64,000 nucleotides of DNA from Strigamia acuminata. Taxonomy: Eukaryota; Arthropoda; Chilopoda; Geophilomorpha; Linotaeniidae. The first letter of the stretch is position 1. Each line of letters starts with the position of its first letter. Positions 35,401 to 50,400 of the stretch are shown in pieces. The stretch spans positions 10,161,060 to 10,225,059 of the forward strand of contig OX442314.1 of the NCBI GenBank assembly GCA_949358305.1, in the 5' to 3' direction. The position numbers and the translations under genes are program-made. The notes beneath the pieces are model-generated. The model worked only from the letters and a program-made list of their open reading frames with translations. It searched no databases and was not told the DNA's origin.

Positions 35401-38400
35401 TAGTTGTTGGGCACCCGGATCTATACTCAAAACCACCCCAACGTTGATCTATTTCAGCCGGTTTACGCCTAACTGTACTGTGTTCTACTAAGCGGAATAG
35501 TAGTTCTGTGTCAAAGCATCACCTTTGACAATGTTGGTAATCGAGCACAATGTCTGGAGTTCGATTACAATTCTGGTGTTTTGGACTACTTTTTTGTGCC
35601 ACTACACCAGTGAAATAGATCAATGTTGGGGTGGTTTTGAGTATAGATCTGTGAACGGAGTTCAGTGTTCACACCAATCTTGGATCTAGATCCGCAGCTT
35701 CGGATGAGATCCAAAAGCTTGGTGTGGACATGGTCGTATAAGACAAGGAATACAATTCGATTTCACTTTCAACGACGTTATTGGAAGAATTCTTTTTTCG
35801 ATGGTAAAACATTCTGTTTTAGCTGACGGAAACAGTTTGTGCAGGATGATTTTAATTCCTTCAGTGATTTCATTGTCTTTTTATACTTTCTTGACTATAA
35901 ATTTGCTGTTCTTTTCTAGCAATGTGAGTGGTTGCCACAGATGGGTTTCACTCTAGCCTCCAGCCTCAAAAGAACTCACTCTTGGAGGTGCAGATTGAAT
36001 TGTTGAAATTGTCTTTTTGTTTATCTTTTGTTTGGACAAGGACAATTTGATTACATTCTCATCAATTTTTAAGCGTTTTAACTGATTAAATTAAAATTTG
36101 TTTTGTTGCTACAGTGAATGGAAACTGAAACTTTCAATGGCTGTGTGCACCTTTTTTTAAGCTATTGATTGAAGTACATGCATCTTAATTTTTATGCATA
36201 TAAAGACATAAATACAATTTCTTTTCAAGAATTTCACTTCAATGCTTCACCATTGAAAGGCATTGAATTGACAAAGTGCTTTCAATCTCCACTTTCAAAA
36301 ATGCATTTTTTTTTGTATCTGAAATACCTTTCAGCTGCAGATGTAATGGTTTTTTTTTTATTTTATCAATTTTGAAAGATACTTACAAATAGAGGCATGA
36401 ATTGTTTCCTTTTAGAGTTGCCATATGGTTCACACGTTTGTTCATGCCACACCAGACATCAGTGGGGTAGCAAGCAGGCCTACCTTTACCATTGGGCTAA
36501 CTGGGCTGCAGCCCAGGGGCACCGGGCACAGGGGGGCGCCGGACACAGGGGCTCGATGGGCACAGAAGGGCGCCGGGCACAGAAAAGTGCTGGGCAAGGG
36601 GCGTCTGAGTTTTATTAGCCCAGGGTGCTGAAAAGTGTAAAAACGGCCCTGGTAGCAAGGGTGCCTACCGTATTACCCCGCTGTTAGCCGCATGCCATTG
36701 GACATAGGTTTTGGCACTTGCGGCTTTGTGTATGGCCTTTTGGACCATCTGTACTTCGTGGGTTTATTTTTTTCACAATTATGCACCTCTCAATAATCCA
36801 AGAACGATGACCCAAAACAAGCAGGTTGCGTTTGTGTAACATCAAAATTGCGTGAGGTTGACGCTAATTTGAAGTGAAAGCTCACGCAATGTGGCTTGCG
36901 TTTAACCAGTGAGAATCATTTAAATTTTTACGAACTCATGTTTGTGGAGACGAGATAGTACACTCTTGTTTGAGTCAAAAGAGTTCTTTCTCCCATTGGC
37001 CGAGCCATTTTACTGGTGTAGTAATCCAAAAAATAGACCCAAACACCAGAATGGCATTACAATGTACAGACATTGTAATCGATTACAGGCTTGTCATCTT
37101 ATTGCATACTATCAAGCCTTTAAAGTACGCAAGAAGAGACCAGTCACTTCTTTAAGTCAAATAAGTGATTTCAATTTCACGTGATGTTATTTGAATTCTT
37201 TCAAGTTGACTTCTCAGAGATATGATATAAAAGAAAAAACGTTATATCCTTGTTTGAAGAAGTCATTTCAGACGAATAAGTCAATTTGCTTTTTGAAGAT
37301 TGAACGTGGCTAGAACAAACAACCCGTAACGAAAATACCATTAACATCGGCTAACTTCTGCTTGACCGCTATCACCCCCATTAAATGCAACAAGAAACTG
37401 CTGTAGTTCGCACCCAGTACCTTGATGTCAAATTCAAACTGCGCATCACATTCTGAGCACAAAGGAAATGAAATAGCAAAATTTGCAATATATCGTTTGC
37501 GATATCTCATTGCGAACTTTGAACGAAGTTCACGTTCACCATGTTTGATGATGAAAACGTTGCAAAATGTTAGTTTAAATGTTTAGATGATGTTTTCATC
37601 ATCAAAACATTTATTTCTATACTCTTTCCTCACTCAAGTGGAGCCCTGGAAGCTGGGCTCCCATTGGCCAAGCCATTTCACTTGAGTACTGATACAAAAA
37701 GAAGACCCAAAACACCAGACTCAATACAAAATTCAAATACCATGTGCTTTCTAGACAAAGCAAGCACTAAAATAAAAAACAATTCGTTTTAACTAAAAAA
37801 AACATAAAACTTTATTTCAAAGATAGAAAAAACATTTTATTACATAATAACAATCAATGTACAACCATAATTATTCACGAATAGACTAAAAATCATAAGG
37901 AACTACTTTTCCTAGTAGCAGTAGTTCAACTGCAGTTCTGAGTAATTAAATAGGGCCAATGGGAGCCCAGCTTCCAGGGCTCCTCTTGAGTGCGGAAGAA
38001 GTATAATCACTTTTTCCTACGAAAGCGAACGCGAACGCATTCACATGGTCATGAACGTGAACTTGAACGCATTCACAATTTAGTGAACGAGATACAACGC
38101 TGCAAATGTGCGATACACAATTTCAAAAATTGCATTGCGATATGTCGCAATTTTGCACAGGCCTAACTTGCTGTATGACTAACATCAAGATAGAAGGACA
38201 TTGGCTGATCAGATTCAGTCTATTCACGTCCACCTGGTGTCAACATAACCAATCTGGTAGTAGATATAAGTTAGAAGGAAATTGGCTGTCATCTTTGCTG
38301 TGTTTTTGTTAAATGTCGGTTGGTTAACTTCGCCGCAATCAGATATGAAGAAAGTCATAAAAAATGAATGTGTAGCAACAAGTTCCAGATAATCCAAAGC

Positions 38401-41400
38401 ACCGAATCTTTGCCAAACGTGATGTTTGTCGGTGTGTTGGGGGAGTTTTGGTTTCGCTTTTAATGATGTACTATTTTGTAAACAAGTTTTCTTTATACTG
38501 AATGGAGGAATCAACGGCTCGATTAGAAGGGCCATTTTCGCCACATTATACGAGCTAACTTGTTTTTCTCACTGAACGACCTCGGATGTGCTGAAAGAGG
38601 GAAAAAAAAATTTTTTCTTTACAATTTAATTCTAAATTAAGAAGCATTAAATAATGACAAGTTGTTAAAGCCCTATTAGTGCTCCCGTTTCTATAACACA
38701 ATGCGGATTAAATTTGAAATCCCTTAGAACGATATACAAGTGCACAAAATGTTATAGCTGTTCTACAATGCTACAGATGTCTTACCGTATTAATTTTTTA
38801 GATTGAAAATTGATTTTTTTGGACAAAAGATTGATTTTTTAGACAAAAAATTCATTTTTTGGACCGAAAATTCATTTTTTGGACCAAAAATTCATTTTTT
38901 GGACCAAAAATTCATTTTTTGGACCAAAAATTCATTTTTTGGACCAAAAATTTATTTTTTGGATCAAAAATTCATTTTTTGGACCGAAAATTTATTTATT
39001 TTTTCCAAAAATTCATTTATTGGACCGAAAATTTAATTTTTGAACCGAAAATTTATTTTTTCGACCGAAAATTCATTTTTCGACCGAAAATTCATTTTTG
39101 GACCGAAAAATCATTTTTTGGACCGAAAAATCATTTTATTCTGTCGATAAAGAGATGTTAACAAGAAAATGTGGGACTTTGGGAGTGATGGAAGGAATAC
39201 CTGAGACGTGAAAGAAAAAGATTTTTTTTCTCATGTGTTTCAGTTGGCTTAATCCTATTGCTTTTTGATGCCAAGTTGGGTTATACAATTTGTAACGATC
39301 GAATGTTTCAAACAAATCAAGTTAATGTATACACTGCTTTGCATGTCTTTGCCTTTGTGTTAGACGTTCCTTGACAGGAAGCGATACGTGGCTTCAACGC
39401 GAGTGAATAAAGCAAGCTGAAATGTGAAATCCCCCGTCCAATTTGAGCACGCGCACCCTCGGAATCTGCAGAATTACGTTTAAGCGCCATCGTGTCTGAA
39501 GGATAATTATTTATTTATATTTTCAAACAGACGTGGAAAATATTTGATAAGACCGCCTCTCGAGGCGGGTATTTTATTTTTATTTTATTATTTTTTTTCT
39601 CTTTCGACGTTTTAGGATTATTTTTAAAAAAATATATATAAAATTTATGGCGAATTTATTTTTCTTTTTTTGTCTCTACGACAAATTGGTCTGCGGATTA
39701 CAATAGGGAATATATCATTCGTGAAGAATTGGGTGGATATTCACTTTAATCTTGTAGTTTGAACATATTTCGAACATTAGGCTTAAAAAGATGTAGCGGC
39801 GGCCATTACCGTGCGGATCTGCCGTGAAATATTATTCGTTTTTTTTTTTTTTTAAAATGAGAAAATATAAAATATAAAAATATAAAAAAAAAGAATTGTT
39901 TACAACATTTATTTATTTTTAATTTTATGCCTTTTTTTTATATTTTTTATATTTTATTGTTCTGTAATTCCGCACCAAATTAGAAAAGATGGCGGCGTTG
40001 AAACACCGAATCCACCTGTAGAATTTCTATTATTACCGCGTTTAAACGCGAATTTAATTCACCCAGCTCAAAGAAAGACAAGTGAGAAAGTTTAGTATGC
40101 ACGACCAAGCATCCGATTGATCATCCTTGAACAAACAAAACGCCCACATTTGTGTTGACAGTTACTCGACTCGCTTCCATCGATGTAAACAACTCCCGCC
40201 ATGGCCGAATTACATCACGTGACCTTTTCACCCTCCACTGCGCATGTGTAAATCACACAGAATTAAATTAATCCCAAAAAAAAAATTTTTTTTTAAAAAT
40301 GTTTTTCACAAACATTAATTAAAAAATTGGAAATTTAATTCGTCATTATTTTCAGTCTCCTCGACAGGTTCTCCAAGGAGTAGGTAGTGACCATAGCAAC
40401 GGTAACAAACTACCGGCCATCAGTCGCGACGAGAGACGAGCGAGCAACATCCGAGAGGATTGTGGGAAGACAGCGATAGCAGCGCCACCGCCACAAGTCC
40501 AAGAGCGAGAACGGGCGGCGAACAAAGAAAGCGAGAAGATCATCCGCGAGTTGCCAGACTCGGGTGTACAGGAGACAATGAAGGGAATGAAGCAAGACGA
40601 GTCCGCCCGCCTTCACAAGGCGCAAAATGCGGCGCAAAATCAACGTTTTCGCGACCAAGTCACGTTCACCGTCAGCTGCTTCGACGACGACCTGGCGGCC
40701 GACAATGCGGCCGAGCCCGGCAACAACGCGCAGCGGCAGCGGCAGCGGCGACAGCCGAACACCGTCGATACGTGTGTTAGTATTGTGATCGATCCGGTCG
40801 AGGAGGAACAGATTGGTCATTTAGACGAGCTGAATGAGCAGATTAAGAGTCTGGCTCATCCCACAACACCTGATTCAGGTAAACATTGCGAGTTTTGGCT
40901 GCTTTTTAGTGCTTTTTCTATGGGGATTAACACGGTTCGTCTTGACGGTGCGAAGTGTGACGTCATAGGTAGAACCGTCTGAGTCTTTATGATGTGCGGT
41001 ATCTAATGGGAGACGGTTTATTCGGTCAGGGTAAATAGATGCGGGGGATGAAGTGGTGAAGGGGGTTGGGGCGGTGAGTGATTTAGGTTGGGAAATTAAA
41101 AATGTTATAGTTTGATGGTAATGGCGTAATTTGTCGTGGGGAATGGCTCGTTTTGTTTGTTAATCGTGTTGACGGAGTGCGAATTTAAGCCAGGCAGGTG
41201 AGATCGTAAAAAGGGGAATTGTTGTTAAGGGGTTTCGTTAAATTGTAATATTCTGTAATTTTTTTATTAATTACAAAATCAATGATTTTTGATGCCGTCA
41301 AATTCAATCGTGGGATTTTGTATTTGTGAGATTCATAAATTCTGAAAATAGTCACGTGACCCAACCAATCAATTGAGATAAAATAAAGTGTTTACGAATA

Positions 41401-44400
41401 CGTAGATTTTAAAAATTAGTTAGAAATAACGATGTTTTTCATACTTGCATCGTTTTGTTTTGTGTTTGACAAGTCTCGAAATCGCTTGCTGAAATCGAAG
41501 AAACTACTTTTGGCTGATTTTGCAGTTTTCGTCGTTTCTGTTTTTGCAATTATGCAAATGATTGGTGGAACTGATATCACGTGACAAATCCAAAACTGTT
41601 AAAATTTAAAAATTACAGAATATACCATTGGAAAAATGAGGTCAGGTGATACGATCATGTGAGACAAACCATTGTAAAGTAACTTTAAAAACATCGTCAA
41701 TTTGTTGTTTTCTTATTGCGGGCGGAGTCAAACTGCATTACATCATAATTTTCCAATGGTCTATTGCTTCTTATTAATCGTTATCGCGAATTTCCCGCTA
41801 TTTCTTTAAGGTGGGGGTGGTAATAATTTTTATTTTTTTTTTTTGTTGGGGTCGGATTGGTTCTTTTATTTAAGTATTGAATTGATGGTTGGTTGATCTG
41901 TAGATGACAGAAGCAGACTATTGCTTTTAAGTTGGAATGGATGGTGAATGGAAGACTGAATTGGTTGCAGGGGTGGTGTTGTGCAGGGTTCCTTCTTATT
42001 AGAAATCGATGTCATTTCAGAATTGAGGAGATTTTCTAAAATTAAAGAAGAAATTGCCTTTTTTTTTTTTTTTTTAATCTTTTGCTCTCGCTCTCTCTAT
42101 CTCTTCTTTTCATTTTGAATTAAAAATCTGTCAAAACTTTTGAAATGAATGTCTCATTTAATTTAATTCCATTTTGAATTTTTTTCTTCTTCTAGTTAAC
42201 CCAGTAACTGAGGATCCATTTGTCAATCCAGAAATCAAACTCCAATCCATTCTGGTAAGGATAACTTTTATTGCTGTAAATCAAATTCCCATTGACTTTT
42301 TTATCTCATGCTCATCAAAGATCCAATGTAGAAAAGGTTAATTCCTTAGATACCTGCAGGTTATGGGCTTGGAAACCCCTTGAAAAACAGTGAGAAAATT
42401 AGATCTGTACAAATCCTGATTGACTCGAAGAGCACTTGTTGTGCAAAATGTTTTGTTTTGCAGGGCTGTAATACTTGTTTCGTGGGGTTTTCGAAATTAA
42501 CCCTTGAAGCAGGGGTGCGACAACCAGAAACTGCGTGTCGGAGATTCAAATCTTTGGATTTGGATGGGATTTTGATGGGATTGGGAAAGATTTAGATGAT
42601 TATTTTAATAAAAAAGTGGAAAATATTTTAACTTTTGTCCAATTTTCGACAAAAAATTCAAAATTTTTATAAAATGTAAAGATTCGGAACGGGGATTCGA
42701 AAGCCCATGTCAGAGATTCGGCTGAATGTCGAACCCCCTGACTTGAATTCAGTTAGCTAACAGTTTGGTGCAGAGTTAATGACTGTAGGATTTAAAACCT
42801 TAATGCAAGCGCTTAGCGAGCGAACCTTTGGCACTTCGATGAAATTTTGCCTATCAGCACAAGTTTTCTTCCACGAAACCCAATTGTCTCGATGATGACC
42901 ACACCCCGGTGGTCTCAAAGAAGCAATAGCGCATCTTCTGGTTGACGTCATCGCAGTGGACTTGGTCAGGTGACTGGAGATCAATAGAGTGGCATAGTTC
43001 TTGTGAGTTTCTTCAGGGCTGCAACCTTAAAAGACCGTCTTGGTGACATCGGCAGTGTTGCAAGCGTTACCGTTAGACCTTGTGCCTTTAGGGTCATGAC
43101 CATGCTAAATCCTAAATGCTGATTTTATTCAGCTGAAGGAAGTTGTCTTTTTAATCTTTGGTGTGGCACGGGTGTTAGAACGCTTCTGCGGCGAACGAAC
43201 CGTTAGTGTTAGTGTATTTTGTGTGGCTCAAGACAATTCCTCTTCTTCCAATGTGGCTCGGGGAAGCCAAAAGGTTGGACACCCGTGTTGTAGACGTTTG
43301 AATTTCACATGGGATTCAGTAAATACTCTATCGGAGGATTTAGCATTCTTCCTTTATAAGCGGAACTTGCAATTAAAAGTCGGGTCATGAATATGTATGA
43401 GTAATATTAAACACTCATGCATATTCATTTTAAAGAGCGGTACATCTAAACGTTGGATTTTAGAGGGATCGATTTTTCCTTTGTACACAGAAGTTTGTTT
43501 TCCAATTACATTTGTTTGAAATTCCGCTTGGGATTCGGATTTTCGTATACGCTTAAGGAAGTTAAACAAAATTTGAAATGTTAAACCTTTGTTTTGGCGT
43601 AGAAAGTGTAGGTGTTGGATTTATAATTGAAAGTTTGCTTTATTCCCTGCCGAGAGTCCGGTCTGTCGTGATAAGAGCCGAATAAGCTTCTCCGCAGTGC
43701 ATCATCTACTTAGATGGGATTTGCACAGTTATTTGAAGGGTTGCAACAATGGTCATGACCTCATTTCTTTAAGCAAATCGCTATCAGAAATTAGAAATGG
43801 CAATTTTTGCTGCCAGGAGAAAATAACATGGCATTCTTGTCTATTCTGTCCGAAGTTAAGCTGTGTACTCATAAGCAGTTTCCTATGTAGGAAACCAGTC
43901 TGCCAACAGAAATTTTGCCTACAGAAAAACTGGTACTCACAAATTTGATTCCAGTCTTGGAATGTCTAAGATATGTTCTGTGACATAAAAAATTAACTTT
44001 CTGGCGTGTCGATGCAGCGGAAAGCTGATCTTCGTTTCCAGGCACAGAAACTTCTGTGGCACTGAAAATAGCGATCGGTTTTGATTCTTGACAATTTGCG
44101 ATCGGTCGTAATTTTTTTAACCGGTCTCAAATATGGCAGCAATCAGTTCTGCCAACAAATGCAAACAACTGTATATTCTATTTATAAAAATAGATTATTA
44201 GTTTATAAATAAAATGACTAATTAAAAACACACTAGCAATCCTATTCATCCTAACTCCAAAAGTAGCCTTCAAAATTTTCATTGGCATCCATCTTGTTTC
44301 TTTTTCATGGCCATTCAGCATTTCTTTTCTGTTGCATAGAGCTGTGAGTACCACAAAAAGTCTGGTGTGACTGACTGGCACATGTTCTGCTACCAGATGA

Positions 44401-47400
44401 TTCTGTCAAGTCTATACATATAGAAAAGTCTGTGAGCATACACTTCTGTTAGCAGATGATCTTATGAGTACTAAACTTTAGGACTGGTTAGGCAAAATAG
44501 CTAACTCGTAAGTGCGGCACAGGTCCTAACCTATAGACCTAACGTCCTAAGTGGCTCCACTACTTTGAAAGCTTGCTAGGCTTACTATAGAGGTAGTATA
44601 AATCATTACCAGGGCCACATTAACCATTCTGCTTAAAGGGATGCAGCTTAGGACACCAGTAGTGCTGGACTGGCCCAGCAGGATACCATGAAGCTGCGAA
44701 TTTTTTTTCCTTTGTTGTGGCCCGATAAATTTGTTCCAGTGGCTCGACCTGTCCAGATTTCCTGGTAGTAAATTTGTTCCCAGTCCAGTCTTGGGCACTA
44801 GGTGTCTCCTGTTACATAGGTGGTTGTATTTGTACGAAAAGGGGCAAGGGGCACCTGATATTTTTAACCCTGGGCTGTAGTCGCTACTGTAGTGCAATTG
44901 ATATGCAGTGAGAAAATATAATTTTTCCCTGTTAATAGATACTTTCTATTAATACACAGAAGAAGAGATTTGTATCACCGGCTCTTATCTGTCATCTTTT
45001 TCGTAAATTGAGATTCATTCTTTGTTCAGTGGGAAGAAAAATAATTATAAAGATGGACGGGTATTGGAGAAATGTGTAATGAATCCAGATGAATGAACCA
45101 TGGGAAGAGAGGTCACAGTTTCCATTAGTTGTTGGACAAATAGAGAAATCAATTGAGAGACTATTCACTTGCAGCATAAGGGAATGACAACTGGGATATT
45201 GGGGGTATGGATTTATTGTTCCTGACAATGATTGGTGGAGAAAAGCAGTGCCACTTTGGTTGTAGTGGCAGAAATGAAAGTAACTTGCAGGTATGTGGAG
45301 ACGTGAAATTGTTCTGTCGGTGCATGACAGTCCGGCACTTAATGGTGGCACAGTCTTCCCCATTCTGGGAATCAAATGATTCATTTGAAGAAGTTGAGAT
45401 TATTAATCTCTCCAAGCTTGCGCTGTGCAATTATCCTTATTGATTTTTGTCTCTGGAAGCCTGCAACTAAGATCTTATCTTCAACTGCACTGCAAATAAT
45501 TGAATTTCTTTGGAGAGTTATTGTGAATTAAATGTTTCTTTTTTTAACTTTGTGATTGTGCTGGATACAGTTAAAGAGCATTAGAGTTTGCATGAAATGG
45601 CTGTCTCTCTTGGCTTACTGTAATTGAACAAGAGTGCTTCAGCTTAACTCAGTTAGAGGTGTGCTGCTGCTCATTCACATTGATCAGAAAGCCCAGGATT
45701 TTCATTGGCCCCACACAGAAAAGAAATTGTTAGCTCAAACTGTATGGGGAAAATGCATTTACTGCATTCCATCTTGAAGGGTAAAATGACTTTTCTGGCT
45801 TTTATTGCTTTTATGAGATGTTTTGCATCGTGGTCAAGGTAAGATGACTCGGTGGCAGTTAAGGCCGGTTCGGCGGAATCGCACCTAAAAAATACCGGAT
45901 TGCTTCACTTTAGCAACACCGTTTTAGCGATGCCGTTTTTAAGGTGCTTAGATGCAGTTAGGTTAGGTTAGGTTAGGTTAAATTAGGTTGAAAAACGGCG
46001 TCGCTAAAGTGAAGTACAGTCAAAATTCTTTATAACGAATAGCAAGGGATCTGAAAAATCGATTCGTTATAACGAGAATTCGTTATATCGAATTTTTTTA
46101 ACATGGTGTTCTATGGCCAGCCAACCAAACCGGCCATTTTTAGGTATTCGTTATATCGATAATTCGTTATATCGCGATTCGTTATAAAGAGTTTTGACTG
46201 TATGTCCAAAATACGTCAATGGCGCAAAATAGATGTGTAGGCGGTTCACGCTTGTGTCACGAGTCGCCAGTGGTTTATTGCCAAACAATCCCACAATTCC
46301 ACAATCAAATATGTTGTTGTTTGATTTGACGTCACTGCATCAGCGATGATTGACTGCGGGGAAAAATAATAGAAAGTATTCCTATTCTGAAGATCCGCGT
46401 TTTGTTGCTGTTACAGTCTGTTGCCCTGCCTGTCTTTTTCGTTGGTCTAATGTGGTTGTTGACGTAGAGCTACGTCTAGGAGGTCAATCAAACACCACCC
46501 ATGCAGTGGAAGTAATAACCAGAATAAACAATACCACGATGGCAAACAATTTCAGAATAAACAGTGCCACATTTGAAAGCAATTCCCATCAAGAGATGGC
46601 ACTAAAAACACAATAAACAATGTAGTTCTTCGTTGTGGTACAGTTACTACTTTTGAATCTCTTTTATAGGGGGGGGGGTGGCCTTGCATTTACGCATTTG
46701 CCTCGCACTTGCTAAAACACAAGTTTTCATCTGTACTGTGACTTGGCTCAGAATTGAGTTGAGTTAGGTTCTGACCCAATCACAGCACAGATTCTCTACT
46801 CTCTAGCCGCTTGTGTTACTGCCCCTGGAATGATTTAAACTTGCAATAAAAGTTTGGAAAGTCACTTCATCATTCAAGGGTTGAGAAAAGAATAGGTGCG
46901 TTCACTTTGCGAAAGGAAAGACAAATCTTTTCTTTTCTTCCTTTTGGACACCGGAAATGACCTAAAACACGTCATCTAGCATGAAGACAAACTGGTGAAA
47001 TCAGGAGACGGCAACCGCCAATGGTGCTAGAATAAAATGGTCTTTTAGGCAGGTTTTCCTTATTTTATTTTATAGTTTCTACAGGGGAGACTGAATGCAC
47101 CCAGAGCAGCAATTACATGGTAGGCAACCTATGCAAATTCCTAGGGAGTGGTTGCTGCGCCGGCATGTTAGCGCGGTGTTATACGGTGTCACGAAGAAAA
47201 ATGTAATTACCCATTTAGTTTACATTGTAAAAATTCAATTTAATGTGACCTGGGTTGTGCATTGTAATAAAGCAGTTGTATGAAACTGCAAGTGGTCCTT
47301 TTATGGGAGAATACCTGGAGTTTTGTATTGCACCAAACTAATCATGAGCAATTGTCACTTGTAATAGTGTACAAGTGACACTTGTGTTATTAACCCATGT

Positions 47401-50400
47401 GGTGTTAGGTCCCAGTTGATAGAGAAATGTTAAACCTAGCCACAGTAAATCAAGTAAATCGGTTAGTTAGTGACACAATTTGTCAACAACTGGAGGTTCA
47501 CTTGAGGTGTGATCTTCAACTTGAAAGGATTTTGTGCCAATCAATAGTGAATGAAGCAATGTTGTTATCTAGATAAGGAGGATAAAGAGAATTCCAATAT
47601 TTATCAACTACCATTACTTTGATATGACTCAAGATTGACAGTGAAATCCTAAATGGATATGGGGACCCTACATCTTCTTGTATAATCCCATTAATTTAGA
47701 GATAAAAAATGCTCGGAGAAACTGGGGTTTTCCAAGGGTTAGTCAAGATGAGAACCCAAACTATAATCTTAATGTAAAAGGAAGTTTTATCCAGTTTGAG
47801 GAGGGAGTGACAGTGAACTTTTAGCCATGTTGGTATGGCATATACGCAATATGTACGGTCGTGGACTAAAAAAAACTTCCCTTCAGTTTAGCTGTTTTAA
47901 GTTTATCTACCAGGTGGAATAAAAATCCGTTGAGTTTCAATGACATCAATCTTGACCCGGTCTTTCGTCTTGCCCTAACAACAGTATTAAAAGATAGACA
48001 TCGAGATTATGCATGCAAACAGTATACATAACCGCGACATATTGAATATTGCATGTATAGGGTGTCCCAAAATTAACGCAAGATTTGAATTTGCCTAAAC
48101 ACGTTGTATCGTGTAACACTCCATTTTCACTAACCCTAAACCTAACCCTAAACTCTTAGCTGTCAATTTGTTGTTGTTTCAGGGTTGCCAACAATTTACT
48201 GCACAAATGGTAGCAAATTCAAATCTTGCGTCAATTTTGGGACACCCTTTATTATAAAGGCCCTTTGAAACACGTGCTTTTGGATGAGTAATAACTAGTC
48301 GTTTGCAATAGTGAAGAATTAGTAAGTTGTTTTAGTAGAATAATAATTAGTGCAATCAATCACTGGAGACCCTGCTGAGGCGAAAAGCGAAAAAGCCGTT
48401 GCCAACCAATACGATGCATCCACAGAATGTCCAAACACTTCCTCTACAGCTTCCAAACTACTTCCTAACTTGTAAAAAGGATGTTTAAAGTTGTTTTGTT
48501 AATTGTGTGCATTGTGTACTGTCATGCTGGCTATTTTTGCAATCTCATTACTTTGCATTAATTGTCGTTTAATTAGTAAAATGGCGCAACTAGAATGCAA
48601 AGTGGTGTGGAATAACAAGCATTTAAAGATTGCTCAGAGAGATGTGATGTTAGAAAATATGTTGTTTACAGTACGATGTGCAACAAGCAGATTCTAACGT
48701 TTTGATGGTGACTTAAGTCTTTGGTTGTAGGAAAGATATGTGTGTTGGCAAGCATTAAACTGGGACCATAAACCTTAATCTTGTTTCCTGTTTCTCTTAT
48801 GATTTAGTGCAGCAATTAGCCACTTTTTTAAGACTGATTATTACATATGCTGCACTTTCCCTCATGTCTGTGGGTTTGTGGGCCTACATAGAGACCCACT
48901 GGGTGGTAAAAGCAGATCCACACTTAAAAGCTCCTGGCTGGTTTGTTGGCGTGGTGCCTAAAAGCCACACTTGAGCATCCAATCACAACTAAGAGGTGTT
49001 TGTGATCAAGTTTCGATTTGGTCTAAATAGAAATGAGTTTTCTTCTTCATTTATTAGACAGTTATAACCTAGTTTTACAAACTTGGAAATTCAATATAGA
49101 GGTTGGACTGACGTTAACTTGGACTGGAAGCAGGGGCCTACCTGCGGGGAGTTAGGGTGTTCAAAAAACACGGACGTTGCAAGATTGGACGCTTTTTTTA
49201 GCTTGTAATTTTGATGAAGCAGCTTTTTTGCTTGGATGGAGAGGATAAATCGATATTTAGGATGAATGGGGTTTATAAATTTATTCCGTTTGATTATTTT
49301 AGCACTTCTGGATTTGTTAATTTTTGTGTCGTACGAATTTTTTTAGACGAAATGTTTTGTTTCTGAATGTACTGCCAAACTTTATCTGGGATTCCAGATC
49401 CAAGTTCTAGATTATCATCCACGCTGCAAGAGTGGGTTTTAGACTTCTAAACCTGATGTTTAAAAAGTCTAATAAAACGGTTATGTCCGTCTGTCCGCGC
49501 ACTTCCGGCTTCATTACACTACGACCGTCATTTCCGGACATCTATATTGCGCATTTGACACTTAGGCGTATATATCGCGCTTTTGCGGCTTCGGCGTCTG
49601 CATCAAGCATTTTTTCTATTGATTTCAACCCAAATAATAACTGTAGCGATAATTATTGTTGTTGTTTACTCTAAAAAAATAATAACTGCTGCAAAATTGT
49701 ACTTAGATCTGGATGGTTGCGATCGATCTAATAGAAATACAAGATGGTTGCTAACAAGAGCCGATTTGAACGAGAAAACTTGTTGCACGGAGATTTAAAT
49801 GACCTAAATAGGTCATTTATTTTCTGCTCGTTTAAACGGGTTTAAACGGTCATTTATGAGTTACGAGGTGCATTTATGAAGTCATTAAAACGTGTGTAAA
49901 CAGATTTTTTTGCACTCGTTTTTGCACAACATTTACACGAATTAATTCGTATAAATGTTGTGCAAATTGGTTAAACGGAAACGACTTGCACGCCACGTTT
50001 TAATTTTCATTACACGAACATTGGCGTGCAAAACCAAGTATTTTGGCGCCAATCTTTAATGTGGGTATAACAACTGCAGAATCTTATATATATCAATCTG
50101 ATTGCTACATATTTTTCACGTGCTAATTTATTTACACTTGAATTTACAAAATTTATTTTTAAACTCGAAAATTGGGTTGTTTAACTTGACATTTACACTG
50201 GCAGTTGCACTGGTTGTTGAGTGCAAATGACTTTTCAAATGCACCTAGTGTAAAAACGTGCAAAAGCGGGCGTAAGAAGTGTAGAAATGTGCAAAGTCGG
50301 AGTAAAAGGTTTAGAAACAATCTTTCAATGTTTGGGTTTTCAGCGAAACAGGAAATCCCATATCGGCGAAAATTCAAAGCCGGATTAAAATTGATCGAAA

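Noticed and set aside
38803-39161. 77- and 100-codon frames rich in Phe, Trp and Lys
   Set aside because: They arise from the 20-bp A/T-tract array and stop when the array ends.
40352-40820. 136-codon minus-strand frame opposite exon 8
   Set aside because: Antisense shadow of a GC-rich coding exon.
45960-45981. Run of GGTTA/TTAGG repeats, like an arthropod telomere
   Set aside because: Only about five units inside a short MITE far from any chromosome end. Too short to be telomeric.
48128-48158. CTAACCCTAAACCTAACCC, telomere-like
   Set aside because: A short imperfect run in the centre of a mariner-like MITE, best seen as chance or part of the element.
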